Positions 43,102-51,683 of a DNA stretch of 64,000 bases are shown here, piece after piece. A program made the position numbers and the translations under genes. The stretch comes from UBA7239 sp964509075. GTDB taxonomy: Bacteria > Pseudomonadota > Gammaproteobacteria > Pseudomonadales > UBA7239. The stretch spans positions 248,001 to 312,000 of the forward strand of contig CAZDWC010000002.1 in the NCBI GenBank assembly GCA_964509075.1, read 5' to 3'. The stretch's first letter is position 1; every line of letters starts with the position of its first letter. The notes beneath the pieces are model-generated. The model was not told where the DNA came from. It ran no database searches and saw nothing but the letters and a program-made list of their open reading frames with translations.

Positions 43102-44964
43102 GTGTCCAGCGCCCAGCACACCCCCGTCGCCATTCTTGGCATCTCCGCCTTCTACCACGACAGTGCCGCAGCGCTGGTGGTAGACGGCCGGATTGTTGCC
43201 GCCGCCCAGGAAGAACGCTTCACGCGCAAGAAACACGATGAAGGTTTCCCGGCTGAAGCCATATGCTACTGTCTGCGCGAAGCCGGCCTTACGCTGCGCG
43301 ATATCACCCACGTCGTGTTCTATGACAAACCCCTGATCAAATTCGAGCGCCTGCTGGAAACCTACCTGGCCTATGCGCCTGCCGGTTTCCAGTCCTTCGT
43401 CAAGGCGATTCCCGTCTGGCTGAAAGAAAAGTTGTACCTGAAGAAAACACTCAAGCGCGAACTGGCCGCACTCGGCGGCATGAAAGAAAACGAACTGCCA
43501 CGCCTGATGTTCACCGAGCATCACCAGTCGCATGCCGCTTCCGCTTTCTTTCCCAGTCCGTTTGAAAAAGCTGCAGTGATGTGCCTGGACGGCGTTGGCG
43601 AATGGGCTACCAGTTCCGTGTGGCTCGGCGATGGCAACACCCTGACACCGCAATGGGATATCAACTTCCCGCACTCGCTCGGTTTGCTGTATTCCGCTTT
43701 TACTTACTACACAGGTTTCAAGGTCAACTCCGGCGAATACAAGCTGATGGGGCTTGCACCTTACGGCTCGCCCAAATATGTCGACCTGATTCTCGACAAC
43801 CTCATCGACATAAAAGAAGACGGCAGCTTCCGGCTCGACATGAGCTACTTCAATTACGCCACCGGCCTGACGATGACCAATGAAAAATTTCATCGTTTGT
43901 TCAACGGCCCGCCGCGTGCACGCGAATCCGAAGTCACGCAGAAAGAAATGGATATCGCACGCTCCATCCAGGCGGTAACAGAAGAAATCGTGCTCAAACT
44001 TGCACGCAGCGTGCATAAAGAACTGGGCGTGGACAAACTCTGTCTCGCCGGCGGCGTGGCATTGAACTGCGTATCCAATGGCCGTCTGTTGCGCGAAGGC
44101 CCGTTCTCGGAAATCTGGGTACAACCGGCAGCAGGCGATGCCGGTGGCGCACTGGGCGCCGCACTCGCCATCTGGCACCAGTATCTTGAAAAACCGCGCC
44201 AACCACTGCCCGGTGACAGCATGCAGGGCAGCTATCTCGGCCCGCGCTTTGCCGATGCGGAAATCAAAGCCTATCTCGACAACGCAGGCGCAAAATACCA
44301 GCGCCTGGATGATGCGGAATTGCTGCCGCAACTTGCGCAGATCATGGCCAGTGAAAATGTCATCGGCTGGTTCCAGGGCCGCATGGAATTCGGCCCGCGT
44401 GCACTCGGCGGCCGCTCGATCATCGGCGATCCGCGCAGCCCGAAAATGCAGTCGATCATGAACCTGAAGATCAAGTATCGCGAATCCTTCCGGCCTTTTG
44501 CGCCAGCCGTGAAAGCCGACAAGGTGAGCGACTGGTTCCAGCACACCGCCGTGAGCCCCTACATGCTGATGGTGGCGCCGGTTGCCGAAGATAAACGCAT
44601 TCCGATGACGCACGAACAGGAGCGCCTGTTCGGCATAGCCAAACTCAATGTGCCACGCTCGCAGATTCCCGCTGTCACGCATGTCGATTACTCAGCGCGC
44701 ATCCAGACCGTACACCCGGAAACCAATCCACGCTTCTACACCCTGCTGGATGAGTTTGAAAAACTGACCGGCTGCCCTGTATCCATCAACACATCTTTCA
44801 ACGTGCGCGGCGAGCCGATCGTCTGCACACCGGAAGATGCCTACCGCTGCTTCATGCGCTGCGAAATGGATTATCTGGTACTCGAAAATTACCTGCTCGC
44901 CAAACCGGATCAACCGGCATGGGAGCAAAATGACAACTGGCAGAACGAATTCGAGCTCGACTGA
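43102..44964 (+). CDS. carbamoyltransferase (NodU/CmcH family)
   Basis: A 620-residue O-carbamoyltransferase that moves the carbamoyl group of carbamoyl phosphate to a hydroxyl. Its N-terminal Kae1-like ATPase domain (ILGISAFYHDSAAALVVDG, EHHQSHAASAF, CLAGGVALNCVSNG) is followed by the C-terminal domain with GRMEFGPRALGGRSI. GTG 43102 is taken as start; a TTG at 43090 is possible. It heads a three-gene operon with SxtJ- and DUF5989-type proteins. The target of carbamoylation is unknown. A -10-like TAGAAT is at 43068-43073. Confidence 0.92.
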   Translation: MSSAQHTPVAILGISAFYHDSAAALVVDGRIVAAAQEERFTRKKHDEGFPAEAICYCLREAGLTLRDITHVVFYDKPLIKFERLLETYLAYAPAGFQSFVKAIPVWLKEKLYLKKTLKRELAALGGMKENELPRLMFTEHHQSHAASAFFPSPFEKAAVMCLDGVGEWATSSVWLGDGNTLTPQWDINFPHSLGLLYSAFTYYTGFKVNSGEYKLMGLAPYGSPKYVDLILDNLIDIKEDGSFRLDMSYFNYATGLTMTNEKFHRLFNGPPRARESEVTQKEMDIARSIQAVTEEIVLKLARSVHKELGVDKLCLAGGVALNCVSNGRLLREGPFSEIWVQPAAGDAGGALGAALAIWHQYLEKPRQPLPGDSMQGSYLGPRFADAEIKAYLDNAGAKYQRLDDAELLPQLAQIMASENVIGWFQGRMEFGPRALGGRSIIGDPRSPKMQSIMNLKIKYRESFRPFAPAVKADKVSDWFQHTAVSPYMLMVAPVAEDKRIPMTHEQERLFGIAKLNVPRSQIPAVTHVDYSARIQTVHPETNPRFYTLLDEFEKLTGCPVSINTSFNVRGEPIVCTPEDAYRCFMRCEMDYLVLENYLLAKPDQPAWEQNDNWQNEFELD

Positions 44965-44965
44965 C

Positions 44966-45385
44966 ATGACACACACAGCGCAACACGACATGAGCACAGC
45001 CGAACTGCGCAAGTTCGGCCTCGTCACCGGCGCCATCATCATGCTGTTCATTGGCGGTTTTCTGCCATGGTGGTGGGAGAAAAACATCCTGGCCTGGCAA
45101 ACCATCACAGCACCGCTGGGCGGCGCACTGATCCTGTGGGCACTTGCACACCCCGCCAGCATGATTTACTTCTACAAACCGTGGATGAAATTTGCCGAGG
45201 CGCTGGGATTCATTAACACCCGCATCATACTGTCCATTGTCTTTTTCCTGATGTTTTTCCCCATCGGCCTGTTCATGCGTCTGATGGGCAAAGACCCCAT
45301 GCAGCGCAGTCTGCAGGCAGAACTCGACAGCTATCGCAGCACACGCGAGAATCCCACCCGTGACCACATGGAGCACCCCTACTGA
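44966..45385 (+). CDS. SxtJ-family membrane protein
   Basis: A 139-residue membrane protein with two or three helices (VTGAIIMLFIGGFLP, APLGGALILWALAHP, LSIVFFLMFFPIGLFM), the pattern of SxtJ proteins that accompany carbamoyltransferases. Its ATG lies one base after the carbamoyltransferase stop; ATG 44990 is an alternative. Its stop overlaps the start of the next gene (TGATG). Confidence 0.85.
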   Translation: MTHTAQHDMSTAELRKFGLVTGAIIMLFIGGFLPWWWEKNILAWQTITAPLGGALILWALAHPASMIYFYKPWMKFAEALGFINTRIILSIVFFLMFFPIGLFMRLMGKDPMQRSLQAELDSYRSTRENPTRDHMEHPY

Positions 45386-45537
45386 TGTTTGAACTACTGA
45401 AAGACTTCGCCGGCTTCATGGGCAAGCGCAAGAAATACTGGCTCGCACCTATCATCATCGTGCTGGTTTTGTTGGGCGTACTGATCGTGTTTGCCCAAGG
45501 TTCAGCGGTAGCACCGTTTATCTATACGCTGTTCTGA
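45385..45537 (+). CDS. DUF5989-family single-span membrane protein
   Basis: Only 50 residues: MFELLKDFAGFMGKRKKYW, one helix (APIIIVLVLLGVLIVFAQ), then GSAVAPFIYTLF. ATG 45385 overlaps the upstream stop. It matches the short DUF5989 proteins found at the end of carbamoyltransferase-SxtJ operons. Its brevity makes it easy to miss in gene calling. Function unknown; a membrane helper for the carbamoyltransferase is plausible. Confidence 0.85.
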   Translation: MFELLKDFAGFMGKRKKYWLAPIIIVLVLLGVLIVFAQGSAVAPFIYTLF

Positions 45538-45551
45538 TCTGCGACAGTCGT

Positions 45552-45589
45552 CCATAAAAAAACCCGCATCACTGCGGGTTTTTTTATGG
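45552..45589. terminator. perfect 17-bp bidirectional terminator
   Basis: CCATAAAAAAACCCGCA (45552-45568), loop TCAC, then the exact complement TGCGGGTTTTTTTATGG (45573-45589). The GC core is flanked by an A-run and a T-run, so it can end the carbamoyltransferase operon on the plus strand and the convergent SDR gene on the minus strand. Confidence 0.9.
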
Positions 45590-45620
45590 CTGATCGAAGC
45601 ATCAACTCAGTTGCAAAATC

Positions 45621-46529
45621 TCACTGCGGCGGAACAGAAAAACCGCCCCATACCGGTGTGTGCTCCGGTGTGAAATACGCTGACAGCGAACTGTGCAGAC
45701 CTTCCTGCGTCCACTTGCCACCTTGCGGGTTGTCGTAGTGTGTGTCGATGGTCGGACGCTGCACGATGGTGACGCGCGGGCCCCAGACAATGAACACTTC
45801 GCCGGAGATGTGACCGGCATTCGGTGATGCGAGATAAGAAACCAGCGGCGCAACGTTGGCTGGATCGAACACATCAAAACCGTCTTGCGGTTTGGCGAAC
45901 ATCGCAGCAGTCGCGCCCTGATCCGTCATCGCCGTGCGCGCACGCGGCATGATGACGTTGCAGGTGATGCCGTACTTGATCATCAGCTGCGCAGCACCCA
46001 TGGTCATGGCAGTGATACCGGCTTTCGCAGCCGCGTAGTTGGGCTGACCAGCAGAACCGAACAGCATGGCTTCAGAAGACGTGCTGATCAGACGGCCGTA
46101 GTGTGAACCGGTGGCCTTGGCTTTTTCACGCCAGTAGGCGGTGGCGTTGCGCATGTTGACGAAATGGCCGCGCAGGTGCACGCGCACCACGGAATCAAAC
46201 TCTTCATCGCTCATGCCGAAGATGGTCTTGTCGCGGCAGAAACCGGCATTGTTGACCATGATGTTCATGTCGCCGTAAGTTTTCAGCGTGGTTTCCATCA
46301 GGTTCTGCGCATCGGTGCTGTCGGCGCAGTCGCCGAACACGGCAATCGCTTCACCGCCAAAACCCTTGATGACTTCCACCGCTTCCATTGCCGCTTCTTT
46401 GGCCGCCGGAATGCCGATATCGTTGATCACCACGCGGGCGCCGTTGCGCGCCAGCTCAATGGCCTCTTCACGACCCAGGCCGCGACCGGCGCCCGTGACG
46501 ATTGCTACCTTACCGTTCAGTACTGACAT
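45621..46529 (-). CDS. short-chain dehydrogenase/reductase
   Basis: A 302-residue classical SDR: nucleotide motif TGAGRGLG (residues 11-18), NNAG, catalytic Ser in STSSEA and YAAAK (Y-x-x-x-K). A C-terminal region of about 60 residues beyond the SDR core (VWGPRVTIVQRPTID) recalls SDRs of steroid or fatty-acyl metabolism (17-beta-HSD4/MFE-2-like). AGGAGAG precedes ATG 46529. Divergent from alaA. Confidence 0.88.
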   Translation of the reverse strand: MSVLNGKVAIVTGAGRGLGREEAIELARNGARVVINDIGIPAAKEAAMEAVEVIKGFGGEAIAVFGDCADSTDAQNLMETTLKTYGDMNIMVNNAGFCRDKTIFGMSDEEFDSVVRVHLRGHFVNMRNATAYWREKAKATGSHYGRLISTSSEAMLFGSAGQPNYAAAKAGITAMTMGAAQLMIKYGITCNVIMPRARTAMTDQGATAAMFAKPQDGFDVFDPANVAPLVSYLASPNAGHISGEVFIVWGPRVTIVQRPTIDTHYDNPQGGKWTQEGLHSSLSAYFTPEHTPVWGGFSVPPQ

Positions 46530-46698
46530 GGATACTCTCCTGGATGGACAAGAAAATGGAAGGACAAAAAACAGGCCGCACAGCATAGCGCCACCACCGC
46601 CGCTGGCAATAGTCAAAACAGACCAGCCTACATGGACAAAATGTACCAGCATCAATGATCACGGTTACAATGCCCGCCTGTTTCCCGGTATTGCAGCC

Positions 46699-47913
46699 AT
46701 GAAAGACATACACAAATCGAAAAAACTCGAAGGCGTTTGCTACGACATCCGCGGCCCGGTGCTGGAAGAGGCCTACCGCATGGAAGAGGCCGGCCAGCGC
46801 ATCCTCAAGCTCAACATCGGCAACCCGGCGCCTTTCGGCCTGCTGGCGCCGGACGAGATCCTGAAAGATGTGGTCTACAACCTGCCCAATGCCGAGGGTT
46901 ACAGCGAATCCAAGGGCTTGTTCGCCGCGCGCAAGGCGGTGATGCACGAGACGCAGCGCCTCGGCATTCCCGGCGTGCAGATCAATGATATTTATCTGGG
47001 CAACGGTGCTAGCGAATTGATCGCGATGGCTTTGATGGGTCTGTGCGATCTCGGCGACGAGATTCTCATCCCGGCACCGGATTACCCGCTGTGGACCGCT
47101 TCCACATCACTCGCCGGCGGCAAGCCGGTGCACTACCTGTGCGACGAGGAAAACGGCTGGAATCCGGATATTGCTGACATCCGCAGCAAGATCACGCCGA
47201 AGACGAAAGCGATTGTGGTGATCAACCCCAACAACCCGACCGGCGCGGTGTATGACAAAGCCATTCTTGAACAGATAGTCGATGTCGCGCGTGAACACGG
47301 GCTGATTATTTTTGCCGATGAAATCTACGACAAGATCTTGTACGAAGATGCCGTGCACACACCGATGGCCACACTCGCCACGGACGTGTTGTGCATCACC
47401 TTCAACGGCTTGTCGAAAACCTATCGCCTCGCCGGTTTCCGTTCCGGCTGGATGATCATCAGCGGCAACAAACTGTGCGCGAAAGATTACATTGAAGGCC
47501 TGGACATGCTGGCCTCGATGCGCCTGTGCGCCAACGTGCCCGCGCAGTTCGCGATCCAGACGGCACTCGGCGGCTACCAGAGCATCAACGAATTCATCCA
47601 GCCCGGCGGGCGTCTGCGCGAGCAGCGTGACATCGCCTGGCGCATGTTGAACGAGATTCCCGGCGTCTCCTGTGTTAAACCGATGGGCGCGCTGTACATG
47701 TTCCCGAAACTCGACCCGGCGGTGTACCCGATCAAGGACGATGAACAACTGGCGCTGGATTTCCTGCGCCAGAAAAAAATTCTCATTGTGCAGGGCTCGG
47801 GTTTCAACTGGATCGACCAGCAGCATTTCCGCATCGTGATTTTGCCGCGCGTGGACGAGCTGAAATACGCCATTGAACAGTTTGGCGATTTCATTAGTAA
47901 GTATCGCCAGTAA
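46699..47913 (+). CDS. alaA: alanine transaminase AlaA
   Basis: A 404-residue PLP aminotransferase converting pyruvate plus glutamate to alanine. KLEGVCYDIRGPVLEEAYRM and KLNIGNPAPFG match E. coli AlaA closely; PLP lysine is K240 in GLSKTYRLAGFRSGW. Its upstream neighbour is the divergent SDR gene. Cytosolic. Confidence 0.96.
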   Translation: MKDIHKSKKLEGVCYDIRGPVLEEAYRMEEAGQRILKLNIGNPAPFGLLAPDEILKDVVYNLPNAEGYSESKGLFAARKAVMHETQRLGIPGVQINDIYLGNGASELIAMALMGLCDLGDEILIPAPDYPLWTASTSLAGGKPVHYLCDEENGWNPDIADIRSKITPKTKAIVVINPNNPTGAVYDKAILEQIVDVAREHGLIIFADEIYDKILYEDAVHTPMATLATDVLCITFNGLSKTYRLAGFRSGWMIISGNKLCAKDYIEGLDMLASMRLCANVPAQFAIQTALGGYQSINEFIQPGGRLREQRDIAWRMLNEIPGVSCVKPMGALYMFPKLDPAVYPIKDDEQLALDFLRQKKILIVQGSGFNWIDQQHFRIVILPRVDELKYAIEQFGDFISKYRQ

Positions 47914-47935
47914 GACCGTTACGGACGTTCATTGT

Positions 47936-48379
47936 ATGGGCGATATCCATATCGACGATTTCTACAAGGACGCCGCGAAAATCCTGCTGGTGCTGTACCA
48001 GTATTTCCCGCGTCCTTACAGCATCTATGTCACTGATATTTCCGGGCCCGATGAGCCGGATGAATACGGCCTGCACAGCGACAGACACCAGGCCTGCTTC
48101 AGCACCATGGTATGGCTGGCCGATGCCGGCTTGCTGCGCTATGTGGATGTGATCAACAAGGAAGCGGTGGATCAGGCGGTGCTCACGCACAAGGCATTAA
48201 CCCTGCTCACCACGCGTTCGGAGATACGTTTCCAGCCCGAGGAGGAGGCGATGCCGGCCTCGGTGGCTGATGAACATGCCAGCCATGTGCACCAGTTACG
48301 TTTTGCCGTGAAAAGCGGCGCCTCGTTCACTATCCGCCGCATCATGCAGCACCTGTTGAACGAAGCCAGAAAACACTGA
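47936..48379 (+). CDS. conserved hypothetical protein
   Basis: A 147-residue soluble, acidic protein, 22 bases downstream of alaA in the same direction: IHIDDFYKDAAKILLVLYQY and then VTDISGPDEPDEYGLHSDRH. I do not recognise the family. Codon use resembles its neighbours, and the spacing suggests co-transcription with alaA. Start ATG 47936 is taken as the first in frame after alaA. Confidence 0.7.
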   Translation: MGDIHIDDFYKDAAKILLVLYQYFPRPYSIYVTDISGPDEPDEYGLHSDRHQACFSTMVWLADAGLLRYVDVINKEAVDQAVLTHKALTLLTTRSEIRFQPEEEAMPASVADEHASHVHQLRFAVKSGASFTIRRIMQHLLNEARKH

Positions 48380-48502
48380 AGCTTACAAAAACCGAAAGCC
48401 GTGAAAATGTCGGGCCGCTCACAAAACTGACTTGTGTCACAGCGCAGTCATGAAACCGGGCTATAGTTCAGAAATAAGGACAGCACACACCGGAGACTCC
48501 TC

Positions 48503-48727
48503 ATGAACACCGCCAGCACACAGAACAACCATTCTCTCCAGAACAACACCCTGATCCCGCTGCAATTGTTCGCCACCCAGTACGGCTACGCCGCACTACT
48601 GGACGCCGAAGGCAATGAACTGCCTATCACTGAGTTGATGATCAAAAATGCCTGTGAGGAGGCGATGGATACACTGTATTCATTCCTGCCGCAGCGACCA
48701 TCAACGGGCACAGCAGCCATCGCCTGA
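48503..48727 (+). CDS. small PA1571-like protein
   Basis: A 74-residue protein whose segment YAALLDAEGNELPITELMIKNAC resembles the PA1571 family (VIDxQGREIPITExMIxxACxxL) found in pseudomonads. CGGAGA precedes ATG 48503. It ends in a Thr/Ala tail. No function is known. A TATAGT -10-like element at 48462-48467 may belong to its promoter, but no good -35 box is at proper distance. Confidence 0.65.
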   Translation: MNTASTQNNHSLQNNTLIPLQLFATQYGYAALLDAEGNELPITELMIKNACEEAMDTLYSFLPQRPSTGTAAIA

Positions 48728-48743
48728 TAGCACCTGTCTTTTC

Positions 48744-48767
48744 TGACCTGCTGTATTCAGCAGGTCA
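48744..48767. terminator. hairpin between convergent genes
   Basis: TGACCTGCTG (48744-48753), loop TATT, CAGCAGGTCA (48758-48767): a perfect 10-bp stem centred between two convergent genes, 17 bases after one stop and 8 before the other. No T-tract follows on either strand, so it may act with Rho or as an mRNA stabiliser. Confidence 0.55.
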
Positions 48768-48774
48768 GCACCTC

Positions 48775-49257
48775 TCAGCAGCAAGCCACTTCCGCCTCGC
48801 TGGCCAGTACTTTCACCATATCCAGTGCAGAAATCAGTCCCACCAGCTTGTCGTTTTCCACCACCAGAACCCGGTGAATCTTGCGGCTGACCAGCACATT
48901 GGCAACTTCCTTTACCGAAGTTTCCGGGGACACGGTTACCACTTTCTCCACCATGATGTCCCCCACGCACAACTCGCGCACCCGCTCGAATGCGGGTTTG
49001 ACGTTGCGCGAAGCCGCCGTCATCAGATCCATCAATGAACCGCGCGGCGCATCGGCTGCTGCCGGCGCTTGCACCACTTCCGACAGTTTGCGACTGATAT
49101 CCGAGCGCGACACCACGCCGCGCAATTTGCCGTTTTCCACGACAGGCGCACCGGAAATACCGCGCTGCAGGAACGCGCTGTCCATATCCACCAGTGACAT
49201 GCAGGGTGTCACGGAAAACACGTCTTTGACCATGATGTCGCGAGCCAGAACTGCCAT
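48775..49257 (-). CDS. CBS-domain pair protein
   Basis: A 160-residue cytosolic protein with two CBS domains: MVKDVFSVTPCMSLVDMDSA... and IMVEKVVTVSPETSVKEVANV..., separated by about 35 residues of linker. CBS pairs bind adenine nucleotides. The second ATG (49257) is favoured because AAGGAG then lies seven bases upstream; the first ATG (49263) touches the site. Downstream of pdxB by about 140 bases. Partner unknown. Confidence 0.88.
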   Translation of the reverse strand: MAVLARDIMVKDVFSVTPCMSLVDMDSAFLQRGISGAPVVENGKLRGVVSRSDISRKLSEVVQAPAAADAPRGSLMDLMTAASRNVKPAFERVRELCVGDIMVEKVVTVSPETSVKEVANVLVSRKIHRVLVVENDKLVGLISALDMVKVLASEAEVACC

Positions 49258-49400
49258 TGCCATTCTCCTTTCACTGTAAATTGGTGTTATGCGTCCAATA
49301 TTGCAGGAGTTGGCAAAACCGCAGTTGATCTGGCGCAGGGAAACCCGCCAGCAGCAGTGTCAAACAGCAAATCGATAGCAAGCAGCAAGACGGCAGTGAA

Positions 49401-50402
49401 CTACAAGACAAGATCGCCAACGGGCAGAGGACATTCGCGGCGCGCGGCGTAATGCTTGCGCAAGCGATCAAAAGCCACAGCGCCGTCAACCGCAAACTGC
49501 TGACGTAGATTGGCGTCGTCATGCAGTACCGCATAGGGCACAGGTTCGCCATCCAGCGCAACAGCCACAGGTACGGCCGGCACACCCAAAAACGCACACA
49601 GCGCCTCGTAAACCATTTCCGTGCCGCGCAATTTGCCTTCCGCGCTGTAGCCGGCGATATGCGGCGTGCCTATGCATACATGCTCCAGCAGGGCCGCACT
49701 GATTGCAGGCTCGTTTTCCCACACATCGAGCACCACACGCAGATCCTTTTTTTGCAGCAAACGCTGCAGCAGGGCTGCGTTGTCTATAACCGCACCGCGG
49801 CCGGCATTGAGCAGCACAGCGCCAGGTTTCAGTTGTGCGATGCGCGCCGCATCGAACAAATGCCAGGTGGAATGTGGGCCATCACGTGTCAGCGGCGTGT
49901 GCAGACAGAAAATATCGCTGTCCAGCAGCGCATCCAGCGGCTGGAGAGGCAAATTGGTATCGCACAGAAACGGATCACAGCCGACAGCATTGGCCCCAGC
50001 GGCGCGCAGGCAGCGCAGTAATTGCCCACCGACATTGCCACAACCCACCACACCGATCTTGCGGCCATCGAGAAAACACTCACCGAGTGCCAGCAGTGAG
50101 GACAACACATACTCCACCACCGCGCGCGCATTGCAGCCTGGCGCATGTGCGAACTGAATGCCGTTTGCCGCGAGCCAGGCCGTATCAACATGATCGGTAC
50201 CGATGGTGCAACTGCCGACAAACCGCACGCGGCTGCCCTGCAGCAGGCCCGCATTAACCGGCGTTACCGAACGCACCAGCAGGATATCGGCATCCTGCAC
50301 ATCGGCCGCAGTGATCGCCCGCCCCGGCAGCAACTGCAACTCACCCAGCGGTGCAAAAAATGCGCGGGCAAAGGCGATATTTTCATCGGCAACGATTTTC
50401 AT
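49401..50402 (-). CDS. pdxB: erythronate-4-phosphate dehydrogenase
   Basis: A 333-residue NAD-linked enzyme of the D-2-hydroxyacid dehydrogenase family in pyridoxal phosphate synthesis. MKIVADENIAFARAFF and IGTDHVDTAWLAANGI are diagnostic; the Rossmann motif is GVVGCGNVGGQL. The C-terminal PdxB dimerisation domain is present but short (E. coli about 378 residues). Confidence 0.95.
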   Translation of the reverse strand: MKIVADENIAFARAFFAPLGELQLLPGRAITAADVQDADILLVRSVTPVNAGLLQGSRVRFVGSCTIGTDHVDTAWLAANGIQFAHAPGCNARAVVEYVLSSLLALGECFLDGRKIGVVGCGNVGGQLLRCLRAAGANAVGCDPFLCDTNLPLQPLDALLDSDIFCLHTPLTRDGPHSTWHLFDAARIAQLKPGAVLLNAGRGAVIDNAALLQRLLQKKDLRVVLDVWENEPAISAALLEHVCIGTPHIAGYSAEGKLRGTEMVYEALCAFLGVPAVPVAVALDGEPVPYAVLHDDANLRQQFAVDGAVAFDRLRKHYAARRECPLPVGDLVL

Positions 50403-50441
50403 GGCGGCTCACACAACAGCAACCCGGGCAGTGTAACCGCT

Positions 50442-51683
50442 TCAGCCTTCGACGCCAGACTTCAGAATGTAACTGCAGGTGACCGGCGGCGTGTAATAGC
50501 TATCACCAAACAGAATTTTCATTCGCGTGCGCCAATCCTTGTTATGACGCCATTCGTACACGAGCTGCGCCAAACCACCCAGCCCCAGGCGCAGCGGATT
50601 GTAATGCAAGGGTGGCTGCCCGGTGAGCCCCACAATTGGCTTTTTCTCACGCAAAGGTGTGTAAGTACCGAACATTTTGTCCCACAGGAAGAACAACCCA
50701 CCACCCATGTTCACCATATTGACCTTGTAATTCTGTCGCTGAACCACGGCATCGCTGCGCTCTGCCGAGTGGTGTAAATAGTGATAGACACCGCCACCGA
50801 AGGCAAAGCCAGGCCAACGCAACCAGAACTTTTTAACCGCCCACTCATAAAAAACATCCGAGTGCCCAAACGTTTCCGCAAACATGAAGATCGTATTCAT
50901 GACAAACACTTCTCGGTAAAGCGGCTCTGCCGAAAACAACTTCGTGATCGCAGCAAACAGAAACACATACGGCACGACAAACACGATAAACAAGGGAAAT
51001 GCAAAAAAAACAGCCGTTGTGGAAAACTGCGACAGATTTGGCGACAGATGATGATGGCGGTGAAACAGCAGCCACAGCGCACGCGACTGGTGTCCGAGCC
51101 GATGCAGCCAGTAATGAAAGAAACCCGCCACCTGAAACACCAGCAGTGCCGCGAGCCACGGGTTCAATTCAACCAGCGTCGGCACATGCGTCATCACCCA
51201 GTCGTTTGCCGTGATGACCACATGCTCGATCAGCAACCAGCCATCACTGAATTCACCACCCGACACACTCAGGAGCACCCCCAGCAAGGCCAACACCACC
51301 GGAATCGACAGCGCGCCGACAGCATTGGTCAGAATCATGACCACAATGATGTGCATGGGAAATTTATAGCCGAATGTGCGTTCGTAACCGAAGTAACTGC
51401 CGAGCATCACCCACGCGCGAAATGACAACACGACAAGCAGCAAGATGCCGATGACCCAGCCCCATAACGCATCCGGGCCGGACAGGCGATCAAGCACCAG
51501 CTCTCGAATCACGCGCGAGGTTTGCTCGTCACCCAAGCCAGGTCCGAGATAGACCAGGTTGTGCCACAGCAGCGGAAACTGCACGAAAAACATCGCCGCA
51601 AAGAACACCACAAAACCGGATACACACGGTCGCCAGTATTCAGGCAGACCGGAAAGATCAGCGTTCCATAGTTGCCTCAACAT
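50442..51683 (-). CDS. fatty acid hydroxylase/sterol desaturase family protein (copy B)
   Basis: A 413-residue multi-spanning di-iron membrane protein. Histidine clusters: HYWLHRLGHQ, FHRHHHLSP and HYLHHSAE. Paralogous to the gene immediately upstream (copy A): similar lengths, same HxxxH/HxxHH/HHxxH pattern and matching C-termini (LxLxPLRLGLGGLAQLVYEW versus LHLNPFRLLMAGLVQVIYEW). ATG 51683 has GAGGTG upstream and overlaps the 3' end of copy A by 26 bases. Confidence 0.88.
   Translation of the reverse strand: MLRQLWNADLSGLPEYWRPCVSGFVVFFAAMFFVQFPLLWHNLVYLGPGLGDEQTSRVIRELVLDRLSGPDALWGWVIGILLLVVLSFRAWVMLGSYFGYERTFGYKFPMHIIVVMILTNAVGALSIPVVLALLGVLLSVSGGEFSDGWLLIEHVVITANDWVMTHVPTLVELNPWLAALLVFQVAGFFHYWLHRLGHQSRALWLLFHRHHHLSPNLSQFSTTAVFFAFPLFIVFVVPYVFLFAAITKLFSAEPLYREVFVMNTIFMFAETFGHSDVFYEWAVKKFWLRWPGFAFGGGVYHYLHHSAERSDAVVQRQNYKVNMVNMGGGLFFLWDKMFGTYTPLREKKPIVGLTGQPPLHYNPLRLGLGGLAQLVYEWRHNKDWRTRMKILFGDSYYTPPVTCSYILKSGVEG

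Noticed and set aside
43081..44682. Antisense frame of 533 codons opposite the carbamoyltransferase
   Set aside because: The plus strand has an unmistakable carbamoyltransferase with all motifs; the antisense protein has no recognisable domain.
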